A model generated the notes under the pieces. The model was given only the letters and a program-made list of their open reading frames with translations, ran no database searches and was not told the origin of the DNA. A stretch of 64,000 bases of DNA, taken from the NCBI GenBank assembly GCA_034506175.1, contig JAPDQB010000001.1, positions 124,001-188,000 on the forward strand, read 5' to 3'. A program made the position numbers and the translations under genes. This document shows positions 43,862 to 53,106 of this stretch, piece after piece (positions within the stretch are counted from its first letter, which is position 1; each line of letters starts with the position of its first letter). This DNA is from a candidate division KSB1 bacterium (GTDB lineage: Bacteria; Zhuqueibacterota; Zhuqueibacteria; Zhuqueibacterales; Zhuqueibacteraceae).

Positions 43862-43937
43862 GTCATGGCGAGGCGCTTTTTGCCGAAGCAATCCGTTGGT
43901 TGAAAGAGATGGCTTCGCTGAGAAACGCTCGCATGAC
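43862..43937. repeat. REP-like palindromic element (family 2), copy 1
   Basis: GTCATGGCGAGGCGC...GCCGAAGCAATC faces GAGATGGCTTCGC...CGCTCGCATGAC, giving a hairpin of about 75 bases. Related copies lie at 51925-51970 and 54051-54129. It fills the gap between the GGDEF and kinase genes. Confidence 0.7.
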
Positions 43938-43975
43938 TTTGGCGGTCAGTGGCGAAGTCGTGGACAACACACGTT

Positions 43976-45466
43976 ATGGATTTTCAATTTTTCAAGCGGA
44001 AAACGATTTTTCGCAAAACATTCTTTATCACTCTGGCGGCCTCGCTGGTCCCGTTGATCATGCTCTGGCTCTATTTGCTGCGCGACTCGTTTGAAGGACC
44101 GCGGCAAATCCTGACGGCGCTCTACTTCTTCGGCCTCGCCATCATGATGGCAACCTTCGGCGCCTACTACCTCTCGCGGCGCATCAGCCAGCCCATCACC
44201 CACTTTACCCGCACGGCCACGGAAATCGCGCGCGGCAATTTCAACGAACGCGTCAACGTCGAATCGCAGGACGAGCTGGGCCGGCTCGCGAAAATTTTCA
44301 ATTACATGACCGAAGAGCTGCACCGCCTGCGCAAGATGGATTTGAACCGCATCATCAATGAAAAGAAAAAAACCGACACCATCATCAAAAACATCGCCGA
44401 CGGCGTCATCGTCACCGATCCGAACAACTGCATTCTGGTGATGAACTCGGTGATGGAAATGTGGTTCGGCATTCAGGAAAAGGAATCCCTCAACAAGCCG
44501 CTGGAGCAGTGCATTTCCAACGCCACGCTGCTGCAATTCATCCGCGGCGTGCAAAACGCGGCGGCGAAGAAAACTCCGACCACCGAGATCACCATCAAAT
44601 CCACCAAAACCTGGAAGGATATTTTCCTGCAAGCCCACGCCGCGCGCGTGGTCAACGAGCAAAACGAGCTGATCGGCATCGTCACCATCCTGCGCGACAT
44701 CACCCGCGAAAAGGAAATCGACCGCATGAAAACCGAGCTGGTGTCCATGGTGGCACACGAGCTGCGCTCGCCCCTCACCTCGATCTCCGGCTTCAGCGAA
44801 TTGCTGCTCGACCCGACCGTCAATCGCGAGCAGTCGGAGGAGTATGCGGCGATCATTCTGAAAGAATCAAACCGGCTGAGCGATTTGATCAACAAATTTT
44901 TGGATATTTCCAAAATCGAAGCCGGCAAGAGCCAGGCCAAAAAAGTGCCGATGCAAATCCGCGACGTGGTGGACAAGGTGCTCGACGTCAATTTGCATCA
45001 AGCCGAGAAAAAGGGCATCGTGGTCAGCGTCAAAGTTTCGCCCAATCTGCCGCTGGTGATCGGCGACGCCGACATGCTGGAGCAGGTCATTCTCAATTTA
45101 TTTGCCAACGCCGTCAAATACAGTCCGGAAAACACCGCGATCGAGATTCGCCTGAAAGAGCGCGAGAACGACGTGCTGGTTGAAGTTGAAGACAACGGCT
45201 ACGGCATTTCCGAAAAAGCGCAGCAGCGCCTGTTTGAAAAATTTTATCGCGTCACCGACAACGAAAAAGTGCGTGAGATCACCGGCACCGGCCTCGGGCT
45301 GGCCCTGGTCAAGGAGATCGTCGAGATTCACGGCGGCAACATCACCGTCAAGAGCAAGCTCGGCGAAGGCTCGACGTTCTCGTTTACCATCCCGAAATAT
45401 TCCGGCCGTTATCGTGAAATGGAAATGGCTGCGGCTGAAGTGGAAGCCGTTGCCGATTCTTATTAG
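43976..45466 (+). CDS. Membrane sensor histidine kinase (HAMP-PAS-HisKA-HATPase)
   Basis: 496 residues from the ATG at 43976 (a GTG at 43949 is possible; no clear Shine-Dalgarno for either). Two membrane helices (about 13-34 and 48-66) with almost no periplasmic loop, HAMP (residues about 67-120), PAS (about 134-245), phospho-acceptor H261 in MVAHELRSPLTS, and an HATPase with NAVKYS, DNGYGIS and TGTGLGL. The tiny external loop suggests it senses membrane state or a cytoplasmic ligand through PAS. Confidence 0.92.
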   Translation: MDFQFFKRKTIFRKTFFITLAASLVPLIMLWLYLLRDSFEGPRQILTALYFFGLAIMMATFGAYYLSRRISQPITHFTRTATEIARGNFNERVNVESQDELGRLAKIFNYMTEELHRLRKMDLNRIINEKKKTDTIIKNIADGVIVTDPNNCILVMNSVMEMWFGIQEKESLNKPLEQCISNATLLQFIRGVQNAAAKKTPTTEITIKSTKTWKDIFLQAHAARVVNEQNELIGIVTILRDITREKEIDRMKTELVSMVAHELRSPLTSISGFSELLLDPTVNREQSEEYAAIILKESNRLSDLINKFLDISKIEAGKSQAKKVPMQIRDVVDKVLDVNLHQAEKKGIVVSVKVSPNLPLVIGDADMLEQVILNLFANAVKYSPENTAIEIRLKERENDVLVEVEDNGYGISEKAQQRLFEKFYRVTDNEKVREITGTGLGLALVKEIVEIHGGNITVKSKLGEGSTFSFTIPKYSGRYREMEMAAAEVEAVADSY

Positions 45467-45478
45467 GAAAGGACTCTC

Positions 45479-46402
45479 ATGGAGCCGAGGAAAATTTCGC
45501 TTGGGGCCTCACTGGACACCTTGCCGGTGAGGCTCAGGAACTTGCTTGCCACGCCGCTGCGCCACAGCAGCAAGGTTGCGGCGGCCGTCCCCCAGGAAGG
45601 TCCTCTCGACCCGCCAACTCAACCCAAGACAAAGAAAACTAAAAAATCGCTCTGGAAGCGGCGCGACCGCATGCGCGCGCGCCTGTCCGAGGCTGAAAAA
45701 CAGGCGCGCGAACTCGAGGAACGCAATCGTCTGCAAGCCGAATTCATCGCCGACGTGAGCCACGAGTTTCGCACGCCGCTCAACGGCATTCTCGGCTACA
45801 CCGAGCTTTTGCGCGACGGGCTTTACGGCGAAATGGCGCCGGCGCAACTCGAGGTGCTCAATCACATTCGCGATTGCGGCCATCATCTGGTTGATTTGGT
45901 CAACGAAGTGCTCGATCTCTCGCGCTTGAAAAAACATCAGGTGCAGCTCGAGCTCGAGTCGGTTCTGCCGGTGGAGTTGATCGAGGCCGCCGCCGCCGCG
46001 GTGCAGCCGCTGGCGAAACGCAAGCGGCTCGATTTGCTCACCAACTGCCAGGCGGATTTGCCGATGCTGCGCGTTGATTTTCGCCGCATCTATCAGGTGC
46101 TGCTGAATTTGCTCAGCAACGCCATCAAATTCACCCACGAAGGCAGCGTGGAAATCGGCGCGCGCCGCGACGGCAAAAAGGTTCGTTTTCATGTGAAAGA
46201 CACCGGCATCGGCATCGCGCCGGAATTTGCGCGCCACGTGTTCAAAGACTTTCGCCAAAGCGACGGCGCCGTCCGGCCCTTCGGCGGCGTCGGTTTGGGC
46301 TTGAGCCTCTCGAAACGCCTGGTCGAATTGCACGGCGGTAAAATCGGCTACACGACGAAGCAGAATGAGGGAACGGAGTTTTATTTTTTTATTCCGTATT
46401 AA
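45479..46402 (+). CDS. Soluble sensor histidine kinase (HisKA-HATPase)
   Basis: 307 residues starting 12 bases after the previous stop. A variable basic N-terminus (1-60) and a coiled coil (about 62-88) precede H95 in ADVSHEFRTPLNGILGY. The HATPase has NAIKFT, DTGIGIA and GVGLGLS motifs. With no transmembrane or input domain, it probably receives its signal from a partner protein, perhaps the preceding kinase. Confidence 0.92.
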   Translation: MEPRKISLGASLDTLPVRLRNLLATPLRHSSKVAAAVPQEGPLDPPTQPKTKKTKKSLWKRRDRMRARLSEAEKQARELEERNRLQAEFIADVSHEFRTPLNGILGYTELLRDGLYGEMAPAQLEVLNHIRDCGHHLVDLVNEVLDLSRLKKHQVQLELESVLPVELIEAAAAAVQPLAKRKRLDLLTNCQADLPMLRVDFRRIYQVLLNLLSNAIKFTHEGSVEIGARRDGKKVRFHVKDTGIGIAPEFARHVFKDFRQSDGAVRPFGGVGLGLSLSKRLVELHGGKIGYTTKQNEGTEFYFFIPY

Positions 46403-46403
46403 A

Positions 46404-47435
46404 ATGAATATTCGAAGAACGCCGGCTTCAAAGATACGAAAGTTTATCTTGGGTAAAATAGCAGGGCACCAAAAGGATATTATATCAATTACAGCAGAGA
46501 AATTTGGCGTAACGCGACAAACCGTTCGCGGGCATCTTCAAAAACTCGCAGATGAAAATCGCATCGTCATCAAAGGAACCTCACGCGCCAAAACTTATGA
46601 AGTAAAACCCCTGGCCGACATTGCCCGTCAAATGCCCCTGACAAGGGATTTGCAGGAGGATGTATTATGGCGTCAGCATATCCGCCCTCATCTTCAAGGG
46701 GTGGCGGCGAATATCATTGAAATTTGCCAGTACGGTTTCACCGAAATGACAAATAATGCCATTGAGCACTCGGCAGGAAGAAAACTTTCCATCGCCTTGA
46801 AATATACATCGGCTCTGATCGAAATGCGCGTTGCAGACAACGGCATCGGAATATTTCAAAAAATTCAAACCGCCTTGCATTTGGATGACCCGATACATAC
46901 GATACTTGAATTGGTAAAAGGAAAGCTTACCACCGATCCCGAACACCACACCGGCGAAGGCATCTTTTTTACTTCGCGCCTGTTTGATGATTTCGCCATC
47001 ATGTCCGGCAATTTGGTTTTTGCGCACCGCAACAATAAAGACTGGCGGCTTGAAGATGCTGAAACGCCGATCAAAGGAACAATGGTCATTTTGAAAATAA
47101 ATCCCATGACAAAACGCACGGCCAAAGCAGTCTTTGATCGTTATGCTTCGGAGGAAGACTATGGTTTTTCACGAACGCATATTCCGGTTTCATTGGCGCG
47201 ATATGGCGATGAGAATCTCGTCTCCCGCTCTCAAGCGAGGAGATTATTGGTTCGATTTGAGCGGTTCAAGGAAATCATTCTTGATTTCAAAGGCATTACG
47301 ATGGTTGGGCAGGCCTTTGCGGATGAGATATTTCGCGTCTTTGCGCGAGAACATCCTCATCTTCATCTGACGCCTGTTCATGCCAATGCCGATATCATGA
47401 AGATGATTTCACGGGCAAAAAATGCAGGAAACTAA
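46404..47435 (+). CDS. Winged-helix / HATPase_c / DUF4325 (STAS-like) protein
   Basis: 343 residues from the ATG one base after the previous stop (TAAAATG). A helix-turn-helix at about 28-58 (AEKFGVTRQTVRGHLQKLAD), an HATPase without HisKA (TEMTNNAIEHSAGRKLSI, VADNGIGIF, TGEGIFFTSRLFDDF) and a C-terminal DUF4325/STAS-like domain (ILDFKGITMVGQAFADEIFR). The layout recalls anti-sigma-factor kinases with a built-in anti-anti-sigma-like module. Co-translated within the signalling operon. Confidence 0.8.
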   Translation: MNIRRTPASKIRKFILGKIAGHQKDIISITAEKFGVTRQTVRGHLQKLADENRIVIKGTSRAKTYEVKPLADIARQMPLTRDLQEDVLWRQHIRPHLQGVAANIIEICQYGFTEMTNNAIEHSAGRKLSIALKYTSALIEMRVADNGIGIFQKIQTALHLDDPIHTILELVKGKLTTDPEHHTGEGIFFTSRLFDDFAIMSGNLVFAHRNNKDWRLEDAETPIKGTMVILKINPMTKRTAKAVFDRYASEEDYGFSRTHIPVSLARYGDENLVSRSQARRLLVRFERFKEIILDFKGITMVGQAFADEIFRVFAREHPHLHLTPVHANADIMKMISRAKNAGN

Positions 47436-49617
47436 GGTGGAAACTTACGACAATCTTCGTTCTACAGACACCGCCCTGCCCTCGGTGGACAAATCCATCG
47501 TCGAGCTGCCGAAAGAAGAGACGCCGGCGGATGAGTTCGTCGCCGACGAGCTCGGGCCGTTTCCGGAATCGCCACGGCGCGCGAATGAACAGAAGACGAT
47601 TCTGATCATCGACGACGACGCCGATCAGCGCGCCATCACGCAAAAAATTCTCGCCAGCGCCGGATACGATTGTCTCGAAGCCTCCACCGGCGACGAGGGC
47701 CTCCGGCTGATTTTGGAGAAAAAGCCGGATTTGGTCCTGCTGGATTACGTGATGCCGTTGATGAGCGGCGCCGAAGTCTTGCAGGAGCTGGCGGGCAATT
47801 CGGTGTATCGCGCGGTGAGCGACACGCCCGTGGTGATGCTGACCGCGAAACGGCGAGAAGACGTCAACCCGGCGCGGCTGTTTCAATTGGGCCTGCGGAT
47901 GTATTTGGAAAAACCCTTTGCCAGCCGCGAGCTGATCAACGTCATAGAAAATATTTTCATTCTGCACGATCTCCGCCAGCGCAACCGCGAGCTGGAGCAG
48001 CGCATCAAACGCACCGAATACAAATACCAGGACTTGATCGAAAACGCCAGCGATCTGATTTTCACGCTCAATACTCACGGTCAGTTCGTGTTCATCAATC
48101 GCCGGCTCTCGGTGCTCACCGGTTATTTGCGCGAGGCGTGGAAAGACCGCAATTTTCTCGACATGGTTTTGCCGGAAGACCGGTCAAACGCCGAGATCAA
48201 TTTCCGCAACACGCTCAAGGGCAAATCGCGCATTTTCGAGATGCGCATTCGCGGCCAGAGCGGCAAGGTCATTTACCTGTCGACCAACATCAATCCGATT
48301 TTCGACCGCGGCGAAGTGGTCGGCTGTGTCGGCATCGCGCGCGACGTGACGCAGCGCCAAAAACTCGAGCAGGAAATCACCGAGCTGAAAAATTTCAACG
48401 AAAGCATCATTCAAAGCATCGGCTCCGGCTTGATTACCGTCGACCTCGAGCGACGGATCACCTCGTTCAATCAAGCCGCTGAAGAAGCGCTCGGCTGGCG
48501 CGCTTACGAAGTGGTTGGCCGTTATCTCGACGAAATTTTTTCGCCGGAAGAATGCCGGCGCCTGCTGACTTCCAACAGTTTGGAATTTGCCAGCCAGTTT
48601 AGCCTTTCGTCGCATCAATCCGAGGCCATGCCAGAATTTTCAGCATTGCCTCACCAACCTTCGGGCTTCGCAACTTGGGACTCAAAGACGTGGAACTTTG
48701 AGAGCTCGGACCCAAAGGCTTCGGACAACGGCCTGCCAAATCGTGAAATGGAGTTGAAACGCAAGGACGGCAAATCCGTGCATGTCGGTTTCTCGGTGAC
48801 GCCACGCATCGATAACCGTGGGCAGCGCGTCGGCACGATCATTTCGTTTCGCGACATTTCGTTGATCAAGCAAATGCAGGCCGAAGTGCTGCGCATGGAT
48901 CGTCTCGCCTCGTTGGGCGTGCTCGCCAGCGGCATCGCACACGAGATTCGCAATCCGCTTGCCGGCATCAAAACCGTCGCGCAAACTTTGGAAGAAGACA
49001 TTGATCCGAATGACAGCCGGCGCGAATATGTGGCGCGCATCATCCGCCAGGTCAATCGGATGGACGACCTCTTGAAAACGCTGTTCTCCTACGCGCGTCC
49101 GAAATCGCCGGTGCCGACCAAATGCCGCTTGCAAGACATCATCAACGAAGTCAAGCCGTTGATGGATCAGCGCTTCGAGAAAAACGGCATCGAATTTATT
49201 CAAAACTACGCGCCGGATTTGCCGTTGATTTACGTCGATTTTCAGCAGATTCAACAGGTTTTCATCAATCTTTTTTTGAACGCGATTGACGCGATGCCCG
49301 CCGGCGGCAAATTAACCGTGAGTGCGCGCCCGGCCCGGACGATGTTGAAGCGCGTCGACCGCCGCGGTCATCGTTATCCGCTGCCCAATCAACACAAGTT
49401 GTATTCCCACGTCAGCGTGACGGACACCGGCGAAGGCATCGCGCGCGAAAATTTGCCGGCGATTTTTGACCCGTTTTTCACCACCAAGCCGCAAGGCTCG
49501 GGGTTGGGTTTGTCGATTGTTTATCGGATTATCGAAGAACACGACGGGGACATTCAAGTTGAAAGCACGGTCGGCAAGGGCACGACCTTCACGCTGTTGT
49601 TGCCGACGGAAAAGTAA
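47422..49617 (+). CDS. Hybrid sensor kinase (REC-PAS-PAS-HisKA-HATPase)
   Basis: 731 residues overlapping the previous gene by 14 bases. Acidic N-terminus, receiver domain with D108 (LVLLDYVMP), coiled coil, PAS1 (about 203-312), PAS2 (about 323-485), HisKA with H507 in ASGIAHEIRNPLAGIK (NtrB-type), and an HATPase with NLFLNAIDAMP, DTGEGI and GSGLGLS. PAS2 carries an odd Ser/Pro/Trp-rich stretch at 394-438. It is the likely partner of the sigma54 regulator that follows. Confidence 0.93.
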   Translation: MQETKVETYDNLRSTDTALPSVDKSIVELPKEETPADEFVADELGPFPESPRRANEQKTILIIDDDADQRAITQKILASAGYDCLEASTGDEGLRLILEKKPDLVLLDYVMPLMSGAEVLQELAGNSVYRAVSDTPVVMLTAKRREDVNPARLFQLGLRMYLEKPFASRELINVIENIFILHDLRQRNRELEQRIKRTEYKYQDLIENASDLIFTLNTHGQFVFINRRLSVLTGYLREAWKDRNFLDMVLPEDRSNAEINFRNTLKGKSRIFEMRIRGQSGKVIYLSTNINPIFDRGEVVGCVGIARDVTQRQKLEQEITELKNFNESIIQSIGSGLITVDLERRITSFNQAAEEALGWRAYEVVGRYLDEIFSPEECRRLLTSNSLEFASQFSLSSHQSEAMPEFSALPHQPSGFATWDSKTWNFESSDPKASDNGLPNREMELKRKDGKSVHVGFSVTPRIDNRGQRVGTIISFRDISLIKQMQAEVLRMDRLASLGVLASGIAHEIRNPLAGIKTVAQTLEEDIDPNDSRREYVARIIRQVNRMDDLLKTLFSYARPKSPVPTKCRLQDIINEVKPLMDQRFEKNGIEFIQNYAPDLPLIYVDFQQIQQVFINLFLNAIDAMPAGGKLTVSARPARTMLKRVDRRGHRYPLPNQHKLYSHVSVTDTGEGIARENLPAIFDPFFTTKPQGSGLGLSIVYRIIEEHDGDIQVESTVGKGTTFTLLLPTEK

Positions 49618-49655
49618 AACGTAAAATTTAAAAAATAAGTTGAGGAAGTTCCGCC

Positions 49656-51056
49656 GTGAATAAAGCCAACATGCTGATTGTCGAAGATAACGCTGATTTG
49701 TGCCAGACACTGGCCGAAATTTTTCGCAAAGCCGGCCACAAAGTGCACACCGCGCTCTCCGGCGCGGAGGCGCTGCGCCTTTTGAAAGCCGAGCTGATCG
49801 ATCTCGTGCTGCTGGATTTGCGGCTTCCCGATATGAGCGGCATCAAAGTGGTCGAGTACGTGAAGGAAGTCGATCCCGATATTCTCGTGATCATGATCAC
49901 GGCGGTGGCCAACGATCCGCGTCCGGCGGTCGAGGCGATGAAAGCCGGCGCGTATGATTATTTGACCAAACCCTTCGAGCTGGATGAAGTGAAGATGGTC
50001 GTCGCCAAGGCGCTGGAAACCGCCAGCCTCAAGCGCGAGCTTTCCAGCTTGAAACAACAGCGCAGAAAATTTCCCGACGAGGAATTGTTCGGCAACAGCC
50101 GGGTGATGGAAGAGGTGAAAAAATTCATCAAAATCGTTGCCGATACACCGCGCACCTCGGTTCTAATTCAAGGCGAAAGCGGCACCGGCAAGGAATTGGT
50201 GGCCAATTCGATTCACAAATGGAGCGCCCGCGCCGACAAGCCGTTCATCCCGATCAACTGCAGCGCGATTCCCGAAAATTTGTTGGAGTCGGAATTGTTC
50301 GGCCACGAAAAAGGCGCGTTTACCGACGCAAAAAGCTTGAAAAAAGGCATGTTCGAGCTGGCGAACAACGGGACGCTTTTTCTCGACGAAATGGCGAGCC
50401 TGCGTCTGGCGCTGCAGCCGAAAATTTTGCGCGTGTTGGAAACGCAAACCTTCCGGCGCATCGGCGGCACGGTGGATATACAAATCGACGTGCGCGTCAT
50501 CGCCGCCACCAATCGTGATTTGCAGGTGATGGTGAATGAAGGCACGTTTCGCGAAGATCTTTATTACCGCTTGAAAGTGATGGTCATCAGCCTGCCCCCG
50601 CTGCGCGAGCGCCTCGATGATATTTTGCCGCTCGCCATGCTTTTCATTGAAAAAAACAACAAGGAATTCAACAAAAACATTGTCGGCCTCAGTGATGAGA
50701 CAAAGAATTTGTTGCTGCAATATCGCTGGCCCGGCAACGTTCGTGAATTGAAAAACGTCATCGAGCGTGCCATCATTCTCTGCCGGGAGGATTATCTGCG
50801 CCCGGAGCATTTGCCTCTCGAATTGCGCGGCGAAAAAAGCGCGGCTCCGGTTTTTGCGCCGGCGGCAGGCGCCAATAACGGCGCCCCCTCTCCGGCCAGT
50901 CTCTCGCTCGAGGAAATGGAAAAGCGCCACATTCAAGCCGTGCTGCAGCAATACAAGGGCAACAAATCGCAAACCGCCCGCGTCTTGAATATCTCGCGCT
51001 CGACGCTGCGGGAGAAGATGAAGTTGTATGGTATTAGTCTGGAAAAACCATCATGA
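49656..51056 (+). CDS. NtrC-family sigma54-dependent response regulator (GAFTDA variant)
   Basis: 466 residues with GTG start (GAGGA nine bases upstream). Receiver with D54 (LVLLDLRLP), AAA+ domain with Walker A GESGTGKE (173-180), Walker B GTLFLDEMASL, and a Fis-type helix-turn-helix at the end (NKSQTARVLNISRSTLREKM). The sigma54-contact loop reads GAFTDA (220-225) instead of GAFTGA. It lies directly after the NtrB-like hybrid kinase and probably receives its phosphate. Confidence 0.94.
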   Translation: MNKANMLIVEDNADLCQTLAEIFRKAGHKVHTALSGAEALRLLKAELIDLVLLDLRLPDMSGIKVVEYVKEVDPDILVIMITAVANDPRPAVEAMKAGAYDYLTKPFELDEVKMVVAKALETASLKRELSSLKQQRRKFPDEELFGNSRVMEEVKKFIKIVADTPRTSVLIQGESGTGKELVANSIHKWSARADKPFIPINCSAIPENLLESELFGHEKGAFTDAKSLKKGMFELANNGTLFLDEMASLRLALQPKILRVLETQTFRRIGGTVDIQIDVRVIAATNRDLQVMVNEGTFREDLYYRLKVMVISLPPLRERLDDILPLAMLFIEKNNKEFNKNIVGLSDETKNLLLQYRWPGNVRELKNVIERAIILCREDYLRPEHLPLELRGEKSAAPVFAPAAGANNGAPSPASLSLEEMEKRHIQAVLQQYKGNKSQTARVLNISRSTLREKMKLYGISLEKPS

Positions 51057-51129
51057 CCGCGAAGATGTTTACGGTATCTGCAAAACGAAACCCGGAAACT
51101 CTTTGTTTCGACGGTAAATCGTCGCGGCT

Positions 51130-51345
51130 ATTATGATAACTTCTTTCGGTAACACGGTGAAGACGACCCTTCTGGACTTTTTTGATTAAACCGTGTCCGC
51201 GAAGTTTCGCGAGTTGCCTGAAAATTCGCATACTCTGCTGCCTTTGTTCTTTCGCAGTTTCTGCAGACGACGGATACAGCCGCTGCTGACATCGATCAAA
51301 AAGGCGCTTTTTATTTAAGCCGGCTCCGGTCGGATGTGAGGCTTT
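51130..51345 (-). pseudogene. Remnant of a helix-turn-helix protein common on mobile DNA
   Basis: The minus strand encodes GLNKKRLFDRC, SSAETAKEQRQQSMRIFRQL and AKLRGHGLIKKVQKGRLHRV in one frame, the conserved end of a widespread family with the pattern R-LLxxLRxHGLIxKVxxxxRYxVT. There is no start codon and no upstream domain. It runs convergent to the NtrC-type gene. Confidence 0.5.
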
Positions 51346-51492
51346 ATCATCAAACCCCGCATGGACTCGAAGAATTTGACTTGGTACGCTTCGTCAAAAA
51401 CCTCCAGGTCGATCAAACCGAAGTCGAGGTGTATTTAAAAAGAAGATGCATTTGTGTTTTTCTCTCAACAGCCTGCTGCCGGTGTGTTTTCT

Positions 51493-51520
51493 CGTCACCA
51501 ACGGCAAGTGATTGGTGACG
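51493..51520. repeat. Small perfect hairpin
   Basis: CGTCACCAA pairs with TTGGTGACG around a 10-base loop. It may be a terminator remnant or part of a lost insertion sequence; the downstream bases are not a clean T-run. Confidence 0.4.
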
Positions 51521-51924
51521 CCTTGCTTTTAAGAAAAAGCCAGCTCGAATCGTTTGGCTAAAACTCTGCCGCACATTATTACTGTCAATAGAATGTGGAT
51601 AACTTCTGAGGAATCGAATTTAGCCAAAGGACGAAAAAAAATTGAAATTATCGTAAAAAAGTCTCTTTTTGACTTGTTTCAGACGCGGTCGCATTACGAT
51701 TTTGAAATTGGCTTTCAGCCCTTGCCCTTAGCTGAAGAAAATCATAAACTTAAAATATATAATTTTGACCTCTCTATAGGTTGTATTATATTTCATTAAT
51801 GCCACAATCTACAGGTTTTTCGGGTCTTTTAAGAATTTGACAAATGCAAATGCTGAATTTTAACAAGTCCTGCATTTCTACAAAGGTTATTAAGATGTGG
51901 ATAAGTTTCGGCTCCCTTTGAAAA

Positions 51925-51970
51925 TCAAGAGATTGCTTCGGCAAAAAGCGCCTCGCAACGACTCGAGTTT
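51925..51970. repeat. REP-like element family 2, fragment
   Basis: AGATTGCTTCGGCAAAAAGCGCCTCGCAACGACTCGAG resembles one half of the hairpin at 43862-43937. The interval 51350-51925 is otherwise AT-rich and shows no gene that I can support. Confidence 0.5.
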
Positions 51971-51984
51971 TAACCCTGAACAAG

Positions 51985-52110
51985 TATAAGTGATCCGCCG
52001 CCCCGCTCTTGACATGAGCGATGACTTCATCCTGGGTGTGGTCTTCGCTCAACCGTTGGTAGATGAGACACCAGAGCAGAACGATCGGTGTAAATTTGTC
52101 CTCATGTTTT
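51985..52110 (-). pseudogene. IS4-type transposase N-terminal fragment
   Basis: The minus strand reads KHEDKFTPIVLLWCLIYQRL then SEDHTQDEVIAHVKSGAADH in one frame, matching the N-terminal region of IS4-group transposases (LWCxIxQRLxxDHTxDxxVxxxxSGxxDHL). The DDE catalytic domain is absent. It is joined to REP-like and repeat-family-1 fragments. Confidence 0.6.
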
Positions 52111-52149
52111 GTTAATTAACGCCGTACAAAAAGTTGGTGACATTGGACA

Positions 52150-52200
52150 AGGTGTCTGCGCTACATTTTCATCGTGATGCGGGTGTGCAAATGAACATGT
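52150..52200. repeat. Dispersed repeat family 1, fragment D
   Basis: Shares TCTGCGCTACATTTTCATCG followed by TG-rich GGGTGTGC and ACATG with positions 7350-7400 of copy B. Only about 50 bases remain. Confidence 0.6.
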
Positions 52201-52259
52201 TAATTCCTCCGGAATGACAAAGTGGAATTTTAAATGGCTAAACTCAACGCAATTGTTTT

Positions 52260-52988
52260 TCACGCCTTTCGCGCGACAAACCCGACGCGATTTTTGTAAA
52301 GCCGAAACGCGCCGTAGCTGCGCAGCAGGCGCACTTTGAAACCGAGGCGGCGCAGTGCTCCGGCAAGTTCACGGCCTTCATACAATCGGCAGCGATGAAT
52401 TTCCTCATCGCGGCGACAAAGCTTGTCAATGCGACGAAAGATGGTTATGCGGCGCGTCAAGATGTGCTTGCTCGAGTCTTCCGCAACTTTCACAAAAATG
52501 GCCCAGTCTTTTCCCCGCGCATGACGCCAGCTTGGTTGCAATCCTGGCTCAACGACGTCGAATATGAAGACGCCGCCAGGAATTAAAGCTTCATACACCC
52601 GCGAGAAAAACCGAAACAAAGCTTTCTTCTCGTTGTTTTTGTCAAAAAGATAATTAAAGCATTCGCCAATGGCTGTTACCGCCTCACATGGCGGCAGCCG
52701 CATTTTTAAAAATGATTGCTTGACAAATTGGGCTTGCGGCGCTTTCTTCCGCGCCAGCTCGAGCATCGCCGTGGAAATATCGACGCCCAAAACTTCATAG
52801 CCCGCCTTGACCAATTCATGCGCCCAGATGCCGCTGCCACAGCCGAGATCGACGACAAGCCCTTTGGTGATTCCGTGGTGGCGCAAAATTTCCAACAAGC
52901 CTGGCGCAGCCTGCTTGGCAAAATCGCCAAAGCCAATGTCGTGAATGTACGCCAGATCGTCTTTGTAGCCGGCCATCGTGTTAGCCAT
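52260..52988 (-). CDS. Class I SAM-dependent methyltransferase
   Basis: 242 residues from the ATG at 52988; a TTG at 53018 or an ATG at 52976 could also start it, and no clear ribosome site decides. Motif I VVDLGCGSGIWAHELVKAGY, acidic loop VLGVDIS, motif IV-like AVTAIGECFNYLF, and GGVFIFDVVEPG. The order is that of small-molecule methyltransferases of the Methyltransf_25 type. Substrate unknown. It stands alone next to the remnant region. Confidence 0.82.
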   Translation of the reverse strand: MANTMAGYKDDLAYIHDIGFGDFAKQAAPGLLEILRHHGITKGLVVDLGCGSGIWAHELVKAGYEVLGVDISTAMLELARKKAPQAQFVKQSFLKMRLPPCEAVTAIGECFNYLFDKNNEKKALFRFFSRVYEALIPGGVFIFDVVEPGLQPSWRHARGKDWAIFVKVAEDSSKHILTRRITIFRRIDKLCRRDEEIHRCRLYEGRELAGALRRLGFKVRLLRSYGAFRLYKNRVGFVARKA

Positions 52989-53106
52989 GACTGAAGATGG
53001 TATGCCTTTTTGAATCAAGCCAGCAATTGGTCGTCGACCTCATGCGATGAGCTCAATTATGCGATTGGAATTTGTCAAGATTCTTGGCTGCTTTGATCTT
53101 TGTTCA

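Noticed and set aside
51554..51799. AT-rich 81-codon plus-strand frame
   Set aside because: Low-complexity codons, no ribosome site and flanked by transposon debris.
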